Made by a program: the position numbers and the translations under genes. Below, one piece after another: positions 33,970-42,530 of a stretch of 64,000 nt of DNA. Below the pieces are notes generated by a model. That model saw only the letters and a program-made list of their open reading frames with translations. It did not search any database and was not told where the DNA came from. The stretch covers positions 76,901 to 140,900 of the forward strand of contig QFPM01000005.1 of the NCBI GenBank assembly GCA_003248655.1, given 5' to 3'. Positions within the stretch are counted from its first letter, which is position 1; the number at the start of each line of letters is the position of its first letter. Source of the stretch: Microbacterium sp. Lineage in GTDB: Bacteria > Actinomycetota > Actinomycetes > Actinomycetales > Microbacteriaceae.

Positions 33970-34998
33970 TCAGGCGGCCGGGTCCCAGAGGGAGTGATAG
34001 GCGTTGATCGCCGGTTGGCCGCCGAGGTGTGCGTACAGGACGGTCGAGGATGCCGGGATGTCGCCGGCGCGCACGAGGTCGATAAGGCCCGCGAGCGACT
34101 TGCCCTCGTAGACGGGGTCGGTGATCATCGCCTCGAGCTGCGCGCCAAGGGCCATGGCATCCATCGTCGAAGCGACCGGGATGCCATAGAGGTCGCCCGC
34201 CCATCCCTCGAGCACCTGGATCTCGTCGTCGCGCAGGTCGCGGCCCAGCTCGATCAACTCGGCGGTGTTCCGGGCGATGCGGGCGACCTGATCGCGGGTC
34301 TTCTCGAGCGTCGCGGATGCGTCGATGCCGATGACGCGACGCTTCACGCCCGTGAGGTCTTCGAGCGCGGCGAAGCCCGCGATCATGCCCGCGTGGGTCG
34401 AGCCGGTGACGGTGCAGACGACGATCGTGTCGAAGAAGACGCCGAGCTGCTTCTCCTGCTCGGCGACCTCGAACGCCCAGTTCGCGAACCCGAGTCCGCC
34501 GAGCGGGTGCTCCGAGGCCCCCGCGGGAATCGGGTAGGGCGTGCCGCCGGCGGCCTCGACGTCGGCGAGCGCCTGCTTCCACGAGTCACGGATGCCGATG
34601 TCGAAGCCCGCGGCATCCAGCCGCGAGTCGGCACCCATCATGCGCGAGAGCAGGATGTTGCCGACCTGGTCGTTGGTCGGGTCGTCCCACGGCACCCACT
34701 TCTCCTGCACGAGGCGGGCCTTCAGCCCCAGGTGGGCGGCGACGGCCGCGACCTGGCGGGTGTGGTTCGACTGGTAGCCGCCGATCGACACGATCGTGTC
34801 GGCACCCGACGCGAGGATGTCGGGGACGATGTACTCGAGCTTGCGCACCTTGTTGCCGCCGAACGCCAGGCCGCTCGAGACGTCTTCGCGCTTGGCCCAG
34901 ACCTCGGCGCCGCCGAGGTGCTGCGTCAGCCGCTTCAAGTGCTGCAGCGGGCTCGGGCCGAAGGTGAGGGGATGCCGGGGGAACTCGTGCAGCTTCAT
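33970..34998 (-). CDS. acdS: 1-aminocyclopropane-1-carboxylate (ACC) deaminase
   Basis: 342 aa PLP enzyme that breaks ACC, the ethylene precursor, into 2-oxobutyrate and ammonia. The PLP lysine is K50 in FGGNKVRKLEY; GGYQSNHTRQ holds the phosphate/Ser site; DPVYEGKS carries the Tyr-Glu pair and LYAHLGG the Leu that together separate true ACC deaminases from D-cysteine desulfhydrases. Length and end-to-end pattern fit AcdS. ATG 34998 overlaps the stop of gntR by 4 bp, so both are on one mRNA. Suggests life with plants. Confidence 0.92.
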   Translation of the reverse strand: MKLHEFPRHPLTFGPSPLQHLKRLTQHLGGAEVWAKREDVSSGLAFGGNKVRKLEYIVPDILASGADTIVSIGGYQSNHTRQVAAVAAHLGLKARLVQEKWVPWDDPTNDQVGNILLSRMMGADSRLDAAGFDIGIRDSWKQALADVEAAGGTPYPIPAGASEHPLGGLGFANWAFEVAEQEKQLGVFFDTIVVCTVTGSTHAGMIAGFAALEDLTGVKRRVIGIDASATLEKTRDQVARIARNTAELIELGRDLRDDEIQVLEGWAGDLYGIPVASTMDAMALGAQLEAMITDPVYEGKSLAGLIDLVRAGDIPASSTVLYAHLGGQPAINAYHSLWDPAA

Positions 34999-35663
34999 GC
35001 GGGGCCTTCGGGGTCGGGGGCGGGCTCGATGGTCAGGGTCTGCCAGGTCTGCTCGGCGAGGCGGCCCGCGGCATCCGCGTCGCCCGCCGCGCACAGCTCG
35101 ATGAGACGCGCGTGGCGCGCGGCCGACTCCGCGCCCTCGTGCGAGGCGAAGCGCAGGCGCTCCGCGCGCAGGAGCACGGGCTCGAACTGGGCGATGACGG
35201 CGGCTGCGGCGCGGTTGCCGCTCGCGGCGATCGCGATCTGGTGAAAGCGCGCGTCGGCGTCCAGGGCCGCGTCGAGGTCTCCGGCCTGCTGTGCCGCCGT
35301 GAACTCGTCGTTCGCGGCGCGCATCGCGTCGAGGTCGTCGTTCGTGAGGCGAGGGACGGCCTCGCGGACGACGAGGGCGTGCATCGCGGCGACGACCGAC
35401 TGTGCCTCACCGACCGCCGCGGGCTCGACGGGGGCCACGATCGTCGAGCGGCCCGGCGTCGCGCGTACGAGTCCCGCACGGGCGAGTTCGAGCAGCGCCT
35501 CGCGGACCGGCGTGCGGCTGACCCCGAGCCAGGTCGCGATCTCGGTGTCGCGCAGCTGCTCGTCGGGGGCGAGTGTGCCGTCCACGATCGCGTCGCGCAG
35601 GCGCGCGAGCACGTCTTCGCGCAGCAGCGGCCGCGGCGGCAGAGACTCGGTGGGAACAGGCAC
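34995..35663 (-). CDS. GntR-family regulator (FCD subfamily) of acdS
   Basis: 222 aa from GTG 35663. The N-terminal winged helix (DVLARLRDAIVDGTLAPDEQL... and WLGVSRTPVREALLELARAGLV) spans about residues 12-75; the C-terminal helical FCD ligand domain has the ARFHQIAIAASGN motif with likely metal ligands. It is the first gene of a two-gene operon with acdS and overlaps it by 4 bp, so acdS is its likely target. GTG 35663 was preferred over TTG 35672 since the latter lies inside the promoter/operator. Confidence 0.87.
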   Translation of the reverse strand: MPVPTESLPPRPLLREDVLARLRDAIVDGTLAPDEQLRDTEIATWLGVSRTPVREALLELARAGLVRATPGRSTIVAPVEPAAVGEAQSVVAAMHALVVREAVPRLTNDDLDAMRAANDEFTAAQQAGDLDAALDADARFHQIAIAASGNRAAAAVIAQFEPVLLRAERLRFASHEGAESAARHARLIELCAAGDADAAGRLAEQTWQTLTIEPAPDPEGPA

Positions 35664-35700
35664 GATATGCAATATATCGGACTCGGGAGTGGTGTGTCAC
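35664..35700 (-). promoter_or_regulatory. gntR-acdS promoter with palindromic operator
   Basis: Minus strand: GTGACA (35695-35700), 18 nt, TATATT (35671-35676), 7 nt, GTG 35663. The transcript would be leaderless. CGATAT, five bases, ATATCG (35664-35680) is a palindrome over the -10 box and likely the autoregulatory site of the GntR protein. Confidence 0.65.
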
Positions 35701-35724
35701 CCGCGCGCGGATCGTCTTCTTTGT

Positions 35725-37164
35725 TCATGTCACCTCGAATTCGAGTTTTCCGTCGGGAATGGATGCCGCCACGAGTCGCAGCCGCACGGAACTGCCCGGC
35801 GCGGCATCCAGGGAGCTCACCTTCGCCTCGACCGGGGGATCGGCGAGCTGGACGAGCGCGCCGTCGCCGCGCGCGGCGAGCACGATGCCGTCGAAGACCT
35901 CGCCCTCCCGACCGTGCAAGAGCGCCGCCTCGATGCGATCGATGCCGCCCGCGTCGAGCCGGCCAGCGAGCGACGAGCTGTGCGCCATGAGCGCGGGGAG
36001 GTCCTCGAGCGACTCCCGCGCCCACGCGGGCACCTCGCGGCCGTTCGCGAGCGCCTCGCAGATCACGAGCGCCCACCGGTCGACGAGCCGTCGCAACGGC
36101 GCGGTCGCGTGCGCGTACGGCGCGGCGATGGCCGCCTGCGTCGTCTCGGCGGGCGGTTCGCCGTCGAACGCGACGTAGCCCGCGCCCCGAAAGAGGCCGC
36201 CCGCGTACTCCATGACCGCGCGCGCGGCGGGCGAGCGGTCGAGTCCCCGCAGGTAGTCGCCGTACGGGATGCCCTCTGGCCACGGCAGGCCGAGTGCGAC
36301 GGTGCGCGCGCGAAACTGGGCGAGGTCGGCGTCTGTCGCGGGCGGCATCGTGCGCAGGATGCCGACGCGCCCGCGCAACATGATCTCCGCCGCGGCCATG
36401 CCCGTCAGCAGCGACACCTGCGCGTTCCAGTCCTCGAGCGGCACGCCCTCGCTGCGCTCGAGCCGGTAGCGGCCGTCGTCCGCCACGACACGCACCTCGG
36501 GGAGGTTCAGGCTCGCCCCGCCTCGCTCTCGCTCGCGCTCCGCGCGCTCGCCGCCGAACCACGGCATCGCCGAAAGAGACGACGGCGCGGTGCCCGCATC
36601 GATCGCGCGCTGCGCATCCTCGTACGACCACTGCTCGCGCGAGCGGATGACGGCGCGCGTGAGCGTCGCCTCGACGGGTCGCGCACCCTCGTCGAGCACG
36701 AACCGCCAGACGAACGCCCGCCGGTCGACTCCGGGGAGGAGGGATGCGGCGCCCTCGCTCAGCACGGGGGGATGCAGCGGAATGCGCCCGTCGGGCGCGT
36801 ACATCGTCTGGCCGCGGCGGCGCGCCTCGGCATCCACCGCTCCTCCCGGCGCGACGAACGCGGGCACGTCGGCGATCGCGTAGTGCAGGGTGCCGCCGGT
36901 CGCGGCCCGCTCGAGGTGCAGCGCCTGGTCGAGGTCGGTCGAACCGGCCGGGTCGATCGTCAGGAACTCGACGTCGCGGAGGTCCGCGAGCCCCGCGGCG
37001 GGGTCTGTCGGCACATCGCGCGCGGCGGCATCCGCTTCGGCGAGAACGTCGTCGGCGAATCCCGTCGGCAGTTCGAGCGCGCGGCGCAGTTCGGCGAGGG
37101 CCGCGGCCAGCTCGCCGGACGGGGAGTCGGGCGCGGGCGTGAAGCGAGAACGACGGTGCGGCAC
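35725..37164 (-). CDS. RNB-domain ribonuclease (RNase II/R family)
   Basis: 479 aa. The RNB exonuclease core begins near residue 60 with LTIDPAGSTDLDQALH, which holds the catalytic aspartates, and continues through YAPDGRIPLHPPVLSEGAASLLPG and YAHATAPLRRLVDRW. It digests single-stranded RNA 3' to 5'. Both cold-shock and C-terminal S1 regions are small or missing, as in other short actinobacterial RNB proteins. GTG 37164 has a TACACT box 6 nt upstream. Divergent from proS. Confidence 0.88.
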   Translation of the reverse strand: MPHRRSRFTPAPDSPSGELAAALAELRRALELPTGFADDVLAEADAAARDVPTDPAAGLADLRDVEFLTIDPAGSTDLDQALHLERAATGGTLHYAIADVPAFVAPGGAVDAEARRRGQTMYAPDGRIPLHPPVLSEGAASLLPGVDRRAFVWRFVLDEGARPVEATLTRAVIRSREQWSYEDAQRAIDAGTAPSSLSAMPWFGGERAERERERGGASLNLPEVRVVADDGRYRLERSEGVPLEDWNAQVSLLTGMAAAEIMLRGRVGILRTMPPATDADLAQFRARTVALGLPWPEGIPYGDYLRGLDRSPAARAVMEYAGGLFRGAGYVAFDGEPPAETTQAAIAAPYAHATAPLRRLVDRWALVICEALANGREVPAWARESLEDLPALMAHSSSLAGRLDAGGIDRIEAALLHGREGEVFDGIVLAARGDGALVQLADPPVEAKVSSLDAAPGSSVRLRLVAASIPDGKLEFEVT

Positions 37165-37170
37165 GGGGCC

Positions 37171-37219
37171 AGTGTAGGTCGGCGCGCGCGGGCGCGTGGG
37201 GGGCCCCTGCGGCTAGGCT
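37171..37219. promoter_or_regulatory. Divergent leaderless promoters for the RNB gene and proS
   Basis: Minus strand TACACT (37171-37176), 6 nt, GTG 37164. Plus strand TAGGCT (37214-37219), 8 nt, GTG 37228. Both genes lack a Shine-Dalgarno; the two boxes are 37 bp apart. Confidence 0.5.
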
Positions 37220-37227
37220 TGACGCTC

Positions 37228-38997
37228 GTGGTCACCCGTCTCTCCCGCTTCTTCCTCCGCACGCTCCGCGAAGATCCGTCGGATGCCGAGGTCACGAGCC
37301 ACCGTCTGCTCGTGCGCGCCGGCTACATCCGCCGCGCCGCCCCCGGCATCTTCACGTGGTTGCCGCTGGGGCTTCGGGTCAAGGCGAAGATCGAGGCGAT
37401 CATCCGCGACGAGATGACCGCCGCGGGCGCGTTCGAGGTGCACTTCCCGGCGCTCCTGCCCCGCGACCCGTATGAGCAGTCGGGGCGCTGGACCTCCTAC
37501 GGCGACGGCATCTTCCGCCTGCAGGACCGCAAGGGCGCCGACTACCTCCTCGCGCCGACGCACGAGGAGATGTTCACCCTTCTCGTCAGGGACCTGTACT
37601 CGTCGTACAAGGACCTACCGCTGACGATCTACCAGATCCAGGACAAGTACCGCGACGAGGCGCGCCCGCGCGCGGGGCTCCTGCGCGGGCGCGAGTTCAC
37701 GATGAAGGATGCCTACTCGTTCGACTACACGGACGAGGGGCAGGATGCCTCGTACATGAGCCAGCGCGATGCGTACGAGCGCATCTTCCAGCGGCTGGGC
37801 CTCGAGTACGTCATCGTCGCCGCCGACAACGGCCTCATGGGCGGGGCGCGCTCGGAGGAGTTCCTGCACCCGATCGCCGTCGGCGAGGACACGTTCGTGC
37901 GTTCGGCCGGTGGCTATGCCGCCAACGTCGAGGCGTTCACGACGGCCGCCGCCGACCCCGTGCCGTTCGACGCAGGCGGCTCGCCGGTGATCTTCGATTC
38001 GCCGAACACCCCGACGATCGAGACGCTCGTCGCGCACGCGAACGCCGTTCTTCCGGCGCCCGCGGCGGGGGAGTACACGGCATCCGACACCCTCAAGAAC
38101 GTCGTGCTGGCGCTCACGCACCTGGACGGTACGCGCGAGCTGGTCGTCGTGGGGCTGCCGGGTGACCGCGAGGTCGACGAGAAGCGCGCCGAGGTCGCCT
38201 TCGCGCCCGCCGCCGTCGAGGCCGCGACGGCGGAGGACTTCGAGCGCAACCCGCTGCTCGTGAAGGGCTACATCGGGCCGTGGTCGCCCCAGGGCGCGGT
38301 GCTCGGCGAGGATTCGGCGACCGGCATCCGCTATCTCGTCGACCCGCGCGTCGGCGAGGGGTCGAGCTGGATCACCGGCGCGAACCTCGACCAGAAGCAC
38401 GCGCACTCGGTCGTCGCGGGGCGCGATTTCTTCGCGGACGGCGTCGTCGAGGTCGCGAACGTGCGACCGGGCGACCCGGCCCCCGACGGCTCGGGACCGG
38501 TCGAGCTCGCGCGCGGCATGGAGATCGGGCACGTCTTCCAGCTCGGGCGCTTCTTCGCTGAGACCCTGGGGCTCAAGGTGCTGGACGAGAACGGCAAGCT
38601 CGTCACGGTCACGATGGGGTCGTACGGCATCGGCGTGACGCGGATCCTCGCGATCCTCGCGGAGCTCAACAACGACGACAAGGGGCTCGTGTGGCCGGCA
38701 TCCATCGCGCCGTTCGACGTGCAGGTCGTCGCCGCCGGGCGTGACGAGGTCGCGTTCGAGGTCGCGTCGGCGCTCGCCGATGAGTTGGATGCCGCGGGCC
38801 TCGACGTCCTCTACGACGACCGCCCGAAGGTGTCGCCCGGCGTGAAGTTCGGCGACGCCGAGCTCGTCGGCGTGCCGCAGATCGTGATCGTGGGTCGCGG
38901 AGCGGCCGACGGCGAGGTCGAGCTGTGGGACCGCCGCTCGGGCGAGCGGGCCGTCGTGCCCGTCGCGGAGGCCATCGCGCGCCTGACCGCCCGCTGA
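37228..38997 (+). CDS. proS: Prolyl-tRNA synthetase, bacterial type
   Basis: 589 aa class II aminoacyl-tRNA synthetase. Motif 1 lies around GYIRRAAPGIFTWLPLG, motif 2 at YRDEARPRAGLLRGREFTMKDAYSF, motif 3 at GSYGIGVTRI. The YbaK-like editing insertion fills about residues 230-400, which defines the long bacterial type. The C-terminal anticodon-binding domain begins near residue 485. The long open frame 5' of 37228 is an antisense shadow of the RNB gene. Confidence 0.97.
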   Translation: MVTRLSRFFLRTLREDPSDAEVTSHRLLVRAGYIRRAAPGIFTWLPLGLRVKAKIEAIIRDEMTAAGAFEVHFPALLPRDPYEQSGRWTSYGDGIFRLQDRKGADYLLAPTHEEMFTLLVRDLYSSYKDLPLTIYQIQDKYRDEARPRAGLLRGREFTMKDAYSFDYTDEGQDASYMSQRDAYERIFQRLGLEYVIVAADNGLMGGARSEEFLHPIAVGEDTFVRSAGGYAANVEAFTTAAADPVPFDAGGSPVIFDSPNTPTIETLVAHANAVLPAPAAGEYTASDTLKNVVLALTHLDGTRELVVVGLPGDREVDEKRAEVAFAPAAVEAATAEDFERNPLLVKGYIGPWSPQGAVLGEDSATGIRYLVDPRVGEGSSWITGANLDQKHAHSVVAGRDFFADGVVEVANVRPGDPAPDGSGPVELARGMEIGHVFQLGRFFAETLGLKVLDENGKLVTVTMGSYGIGVTRILAILAELNNDDKGLVWPASIAPFDVQVVAAGRDEVAFEVASALADELDAAGLDVLYDDRPKVSPGVKFGDAELVGVPQIVIVGRGAADGEVELWDRRSGERAVVPVAEAIARLTAR

Positions 38998-39026
38998 CCT
39001 GACGCGCCCGCGCGGCGGGGTTCCGC

Positions 39027-39113
39027 TGAGAAACCACTTCATGCGCTGAGAAACCACCTGGCGCCCGACAAACCACGTCCCCCGTGGTTTCCCGGGGCGC
39101 GAGTGGTTTCTCA
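39027..39113. repeat. Family B inverted repeat, copy 1
   Basis: Outer arms TGAGAAACCACT and AGTGGTTTCTCA are perfect. The left side has a second TGAGAAACCACC and the interior has AAACCACG and CGTGGTTT, so three AAACCAC words face two GTGGTTT words. Lies between proS and the next codirectional gene. Confidence 0.82.
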
Positions 39114-39134
39114 CGCACGCGGCCTGGCCGCGCC

Positions 39135-39140
39135 TATGCT
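39135..39140 (+). promoter_or_regulatory. -10 box for the leaderless DUF1622 gene
   Basis: TATGCT, 7 nt, ATG 39148. Confidence 0.45.
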
Positions 39141-39147
39141 GGCGGGC

Positions 39148-39573
39148 ATGGACATCGAGCCCGTCTTCACGACCGTCGCGGTCGTGTTCGAGGTCATCGG
39201 CGCGCTCGCGATGTGCCTCGGCTTCGTCGTGGCGGTGCTCCTCGGCATCCGCTCGCTGCAGCGCGGCGATGGCGGGCAGGCGGCGTTCCAGACGCTGCGG
39301 ACGACCCTCGGGGCGGCGATCCTGCTGGGCCTCGAGGTGCTCGTCGCGGCCGACCTCATCCGCACGATCACGTCGAAGCCGTCGCTCGAGGATGCCGTGA
39401 TCCTCGGGCTCATCGTGCTCATCCGGACGGTGCTGTCGATGTCGATCCAGATCGAGATCGAGGGCGTCCTGCCGTGGCGGCGCGCCCTGCTGACCAGCGG
39501 CGGTCAGGTGATCGGCGAGCAGATCGCCCGTGATCGCGCGGCGAGTGCCCGCGGCGCGTCCGTCCGCGACTGA
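39148..39573 (+). CDS. DUF1622-family membrane protein
   Basis: 141 aa with three hydrophobic segments (about residues 8-32, 52-72 and 82-100). The stretch LGLEVLVAADLIRTI and a later VLIRTVLSMSIQIEIEG match the DUF1622 pattern. Function is unknown. Not obviously in an operon. Confidence 0.75.
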   Translation: MDIEPVFTTVAVVFEVIGALAMCLGFVVAVLLGIRSLQRGDGGQAAFQTLRTTLGAAILLGLEVLVAADLIRTITSKPSLEDAVILGLIVLIRTVLSMSIQIEIEGVLPWRRALLTSGGQVIGEQIARDRAASARGASVRD

Positions 39574-39688
39574 GTCGCGAAGCCCCGATCCCCCACCCGT
39601 GCTTCACGTTCGCCCGCTGGGGGGTGCGCCGCACCGGCGCCACCACTCAGCGACAGCGCGCACGCGTCGGTTAGCGCCTTGCGCGTAG

Positions 39689-39715
39689 ATGGTCTGGTCA
39701 ATCTGACCAGACCAT
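39689..39715. promoter_or_regulatory. Perfect palindromic operator of the toxin-antitoxin pair
   Basis: ATGGTCTGGTCA, ATC, TGACCAGACCAT: perfect 12-bp arms with a 3-bp centre, 24 bp before the antitoxin start. Toxin-antitoxin operons are normally autorepressed through such sites. The arms also contain a TGGTC direct repeat. Confidence 0.75.
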
Positions 39716-39738
39716 GCCATTCTGGAGGAGTGACCGGG

Positions 39739-39993
39739 ATGATCAACGTGCAAGATGCCAAGACGCGTCTGTCCGAGCTGCTCCACCGCGTCGAGGCGGG
39801 TGAGCGGATCGTCCTCGCCCGTGCGGGGCGCCCGGTCGCGCGGCTGGAGGCGGTCGACCCGCCACGGCGTTCGTTCGAGGCCCCGCTGCTCACCGGCATC
39901 CCACCTCTCGACCCTGCGGAAGTGCTCGCAGCCTCTGACGCTTCACAGCTCGCCGAGTGGGAGAGTGGACACGCCGAGGATCCGTTCGCGTGA
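39739..39993 (+). CDS. Phd/YefM-type antitoxin
   Basis: 84 aa. The N-terminal part MINVQDAKTRLSELLHRVEAGERIVLARAGRPVARL (landmarks INVQDAKTRLSELL and GRPVARL) is the Phd fold, which binds DNA; the acidic C-terminal part should wrap the toxin. ATG 39739 is placed nine bases after GGAGGA; GTG 39730 directly touches that site and was rejected. Stop overlaps the toxin start (GTGA). Confidence 0.87.
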   Translation: MINVQDAKTRLSELLHRVEAGERIVLARAGRPVARLEAVDPPRRSFEAPLLTGIPPLDPAEVLAASDASQLAEWESGHAEDPFA

Positions 39994-40385
39994 CCGCTCT
40001 CCTGCTCGATACGCACGTCGTCGTGTGGCTTGCGACCGAGCCGGAGCGAGTGCCCGCGGGCCTCCGCGCGCGGCTGCAGTCGGCGGAGCATCTCGCCGTG
40101 TCCGCGGCGAGTGCCTACGAGATCGCGCAGAAGGTCCGATCAGGGCGGATGCCCGGCGCCACCGGCATCGTCGCCCGCTGGGACGAGCTCGTCGCGGCGA
40201 TGATGGCCGAGGACGTGGCACTCACCTCGGCTGACATGGCGCACGCGGCCGGGCTGGCCTGGGAGCATCGTGATCCGTTCGACCGGATGCTGGTGGCGCA
40301 GGCGCAGCGCCGTGGGTTCACCCTCGCGACGCGCGACGCCGCGATCCGCGCGTACCGGGGTGTCGAGTGCGCCGCGTGGGAGTAG
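39990..40385 (+). CDS. PIN-domain toxin (VapC-like)
   Basis: 131 aa metal-dependent ribonuclease toxin. PIN acidic residues are seen in LLLDTHVVVWL (D7), SAASAYEIAQK (Glu), HRDPFDRMLVAQA and LATRDAAI. The DPFDRMLVAQA motif is typical of the VapC subgroup that pairs with Phd antitoxins. Overlaps the antitoxin by 4 bp. Confidence 0.88.
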   Translation: MTALLLDTHVVVWLATEPERVPAGLRARLQSAEHLAVSAASAYEIAQKVRSGRMPGATGIVARWDELVAAMMAEDVALTSADMAHAAGLAWEHRDPFDRMLVAQAQRRGFTLATRDAAIRAYRGVECAAWE

Positions 40386-40463
40386 CGCACAGGGATGAGG
40401 CCGCCGCGGCCGCAGCCATGAAGAAGAACCCGGCAAAGTCTCCGCGATCGAGTGCATGACCCC

Positions 40464-41726
40464 TCATTGCGAGGCGAACTCCTCCAGCAGCTGCGCCGCC
40501 CGCTCGGCGCCGCCGGCATCCGCGAGTTGCCCGGCGATCTCTCGCGCCCGCGCCCGATAGCTCGTTTCAGCGAGCACGCGGTCGACGGCAGCGCGGATGG
40601 CGGCGGGCTTCGGCGAACCCGTGCGCAGGTTAATGCCCGCGCCCGCAGCATCCACTCGTCCGGCGACCTCGGGCTTGTCGAGATCGCCGCCACCGATGAC
40701 GAGCGGGAGGCCGTGCGACAGCGCGGTCACGACACCTCCCCAGCCGCCGTTCGTCACGAGCACGTCGGCGCGGGGGAACAGCTCGTCGAACGGCACCATC
40801 GCCGCGACGCGGGCGTTCGGGGGCACAGGAAACGGGAAGGTGTCCTGCCCGCGCACGCCGGTGGATGCCACGACGACGGCGTCGAGATCGGCGAGGGCGT
40901 CGAGGGCCGGTCGCAGCAGGTCGTCCGGGTCGACGTTCTGGGTGCCCTGCGTCAGCGCGATGACGCGCCGCCCGTCGAGATCGCCCCACCATGCGGCGCG
41001 CGGCACGTCGCCGGCGCCCGTAAGACGGCCGACCCAGTACAGGTGCGCGGGCCTCCCGGGCAGGTCGAAGTCGAGCGCCGGAACTCCCGACGCGAGGATG
41101 AGCTCCGCCGACCACACCTGCCGGTCGAAGCCGACGGATGCCGGCGCGAGCCCGGCCGCGACCCGCGCCCGGTTCGCGCCGGCGGTGAGCGTGCCCGACA
41201 GCGCGGGGATGAGCGCGCGCAACGCGCCGTCGCGAGCGCGACCGAGAGCCGTGCCGCCAGGCCGCAGCCCGAGACCCGGCGGTGGGCCGTGCGGCGAGAC
41301 GAGGTGTAGCGGCAGCACGGCGACGGTCGCCCACCGGCATCCGATCGCCTCGGCGATGACGCTGGGGGCGAGGGAGGCCTCGTCGCTGACCAGGGCATCC
41401 CACGGGTCGCGCTCCCACTCCGCCCGCACGTCGGCGAGTTGGGCCGGAGTCGTGCCGACGAAGAGGTCCTCCATGTTGACCATCAGCTGGCGGAAGCCCT
41501 TCTTGCCCACGAGGCGTGGGAAGGTCGCCGGCAGGTTCTGCTCGTCGAAGTCGGGAGCGGCCTGCCACGGCACGAACCGCGCGCCGGTGCGCTCCACCTG
41601 CTCGCGGAACGCCGAGCCGGTGTAGAACCGCACGTCGTGGCCGCGCGCGATGAGCGCCGCCGCGACGGCGGCCATCGGCGCGACGTGCCCCGAGAACGGC
41701 ATCGCGGTCACCATGAACCGTGCCAT
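40464..41726 (-). CDS. GT1-family glycosyltransferase (UGT/MGT type)
   Basis: 420 aa, GT-B fold. The N-terminal half has FSGHVAPMAAVAAALIARGHDV; the C-terminal donor site has VTNGGWGGVVTALSHGLPLVIGGGDLDKPE, where the usual catalytic/phosphate-contact HGG is NGG. It should move a sugar from a nucleotide donor to a small acceptor such as a macrolide, carotenoid or lipid. No biosynthetic cluster is around it, so the acceptor is unknown. ATG 41726 has GAAAGGG upstream; an in-frame ATG 33 bases earlier was rejected. Confidence 0.87.
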   Translation of the reverse strand: MARFMVTAMPFSGHVAPMAAVAAALIARGHDVRFYTGSAFREQVERTGARFVPWQAAPDFDEQNLPATFPRLVGKKGFRQLMVNMEDLFVGTTPAQLADVRAEWERDPWDALVSDEASLAPSVIAEAIGCRWATVAVLPLHLVSPHGPPPGLGLRPGGTALGRARDGALRALIPALSGTLTAGANRARVAAGLAPASVGFDRQVWSAELILASGVPALDFDLPGRPAHLYWVGRLTGAGDVPRAAWWGDLDGRRVIALTQGTQNVDPDDLLRPALDALADLDAVVVASTGVRGQDTFPFPVPPNARVAAMVPFDELFPRADVLVTNGGWGGVVTALSHGLPLVIGGGDLDKPEVAGRVDAAGAGINLRTGSPKPAAIRAAVDRVLAETSYRARAREIAGQLADAGGAERAAQLLEEFASQ

Positions 41727-42043
41727 CGCCACCCTTTCGCCGACGAGCGTCGATGCCATTGTCGCGCGGTGGGCGTTACGGCGGCATCCGTGCGAGCACG
41801 CAGGCTCGCGCTACTCAAATCTGCACGCGCGCCACATTCTTCGACAGCCCATGCAGATTTCGACCGCGCGAGGCGCAGCCACCGGCATCCCCGACACAAA
41901 GACGGCGTAGCGGATGGCGTTCCCTCGCGCGCCAGCGGGCTGCGGCGCGAGGAATCGGTGCTGGCGCCGATGAGCGAGAGCGGGACGCGCTCCTAGCGTG
42001 TGGGCGTGACCGGCACCGTGCCGCGCGAAAAGGAGACCAGGAC
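41727..42043. other. Divergent intergenic region with an inverted repeat
   Basis: 317 bp between the starts of the glycosyltransferase and the 42044 gene. It contains an inverted repeat whose core arms are AAATCTGCA (41817-41825) and TGCAGATTT (41852-41860), with further pairing of CGCGC segments outside. AAGGAG lies before ATG 42044. No gene was seen. Confidence 0.6.
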
Positions 42044-42493
42044 ATGACCGCTCTTCCCGTTCCCGCCGTCGCCCTGTCGGCGTCATCGCCCGCGACGACC
42101 CGATCGCTGCCGCTCTGGCGGACGATCCTGTTCCGCATCGGCATCGTCCTGACGACGCTCATGGGGCTCATGAACACGATCAATGGCGGCTCGGCGCTCC
42201 TCGGTATCCAGGCCGAGGCCGACCCGTCGACCTACTCGCCGCTGATCGCCGCACTCCTGCTCGGCATCGGGTTCCCGACTCTGCTGCTCGTCGGCACGGC
42301 CTGGCGCCCCGTGCAGTGGGCACTCGTGACCGTCATCGTGCTGCGCTTCCTCGAGGCGGCGACGATGTGGGTGCCGTTCGGGCCGGGGGACTGGTACCAG
42401 GCGCCGGAGGCGCGCGGGTTCTACATCGTCCTCGTGGTCGTCTCGCTCGTCGTCTGCGGGCTCATGTCGTCCGGCCTGTCGCGGCGACGCTGA
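42044..42493 (+). CDS. Small membrane protein, unknown function
   Basis: 149 aa with four hydrophobic segments (about residues 25-45, 65-85, 90-108 and 122-142) after a Ser/Ala-rich N-terminus. I do not recognise the family. AAAAGGAG lies 8 bases upstream of the ATG. It ends 37 bp before the histidine kinase gene on the same strand and may be co-transcribed with the two-component system. Confidence 0.72.
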   Translation: MTALPVPAVALSASSPATTRSLPLWRTILFRIGIVLTTLMGLMNTINGGSALLGIQAEADPSTYSPLIAALLLGIGFPTLLLVGTAWRPVQWALVTVIVLRFLEAATMWVPFGPGDWYQAPEARGFYIVLVVVSLVVCGLMSSGLSRRR

Positions 42494-42530
42494 CTGACAG
42501 GCGGTGAGCCGATGGTGGGATGATGAGCCC

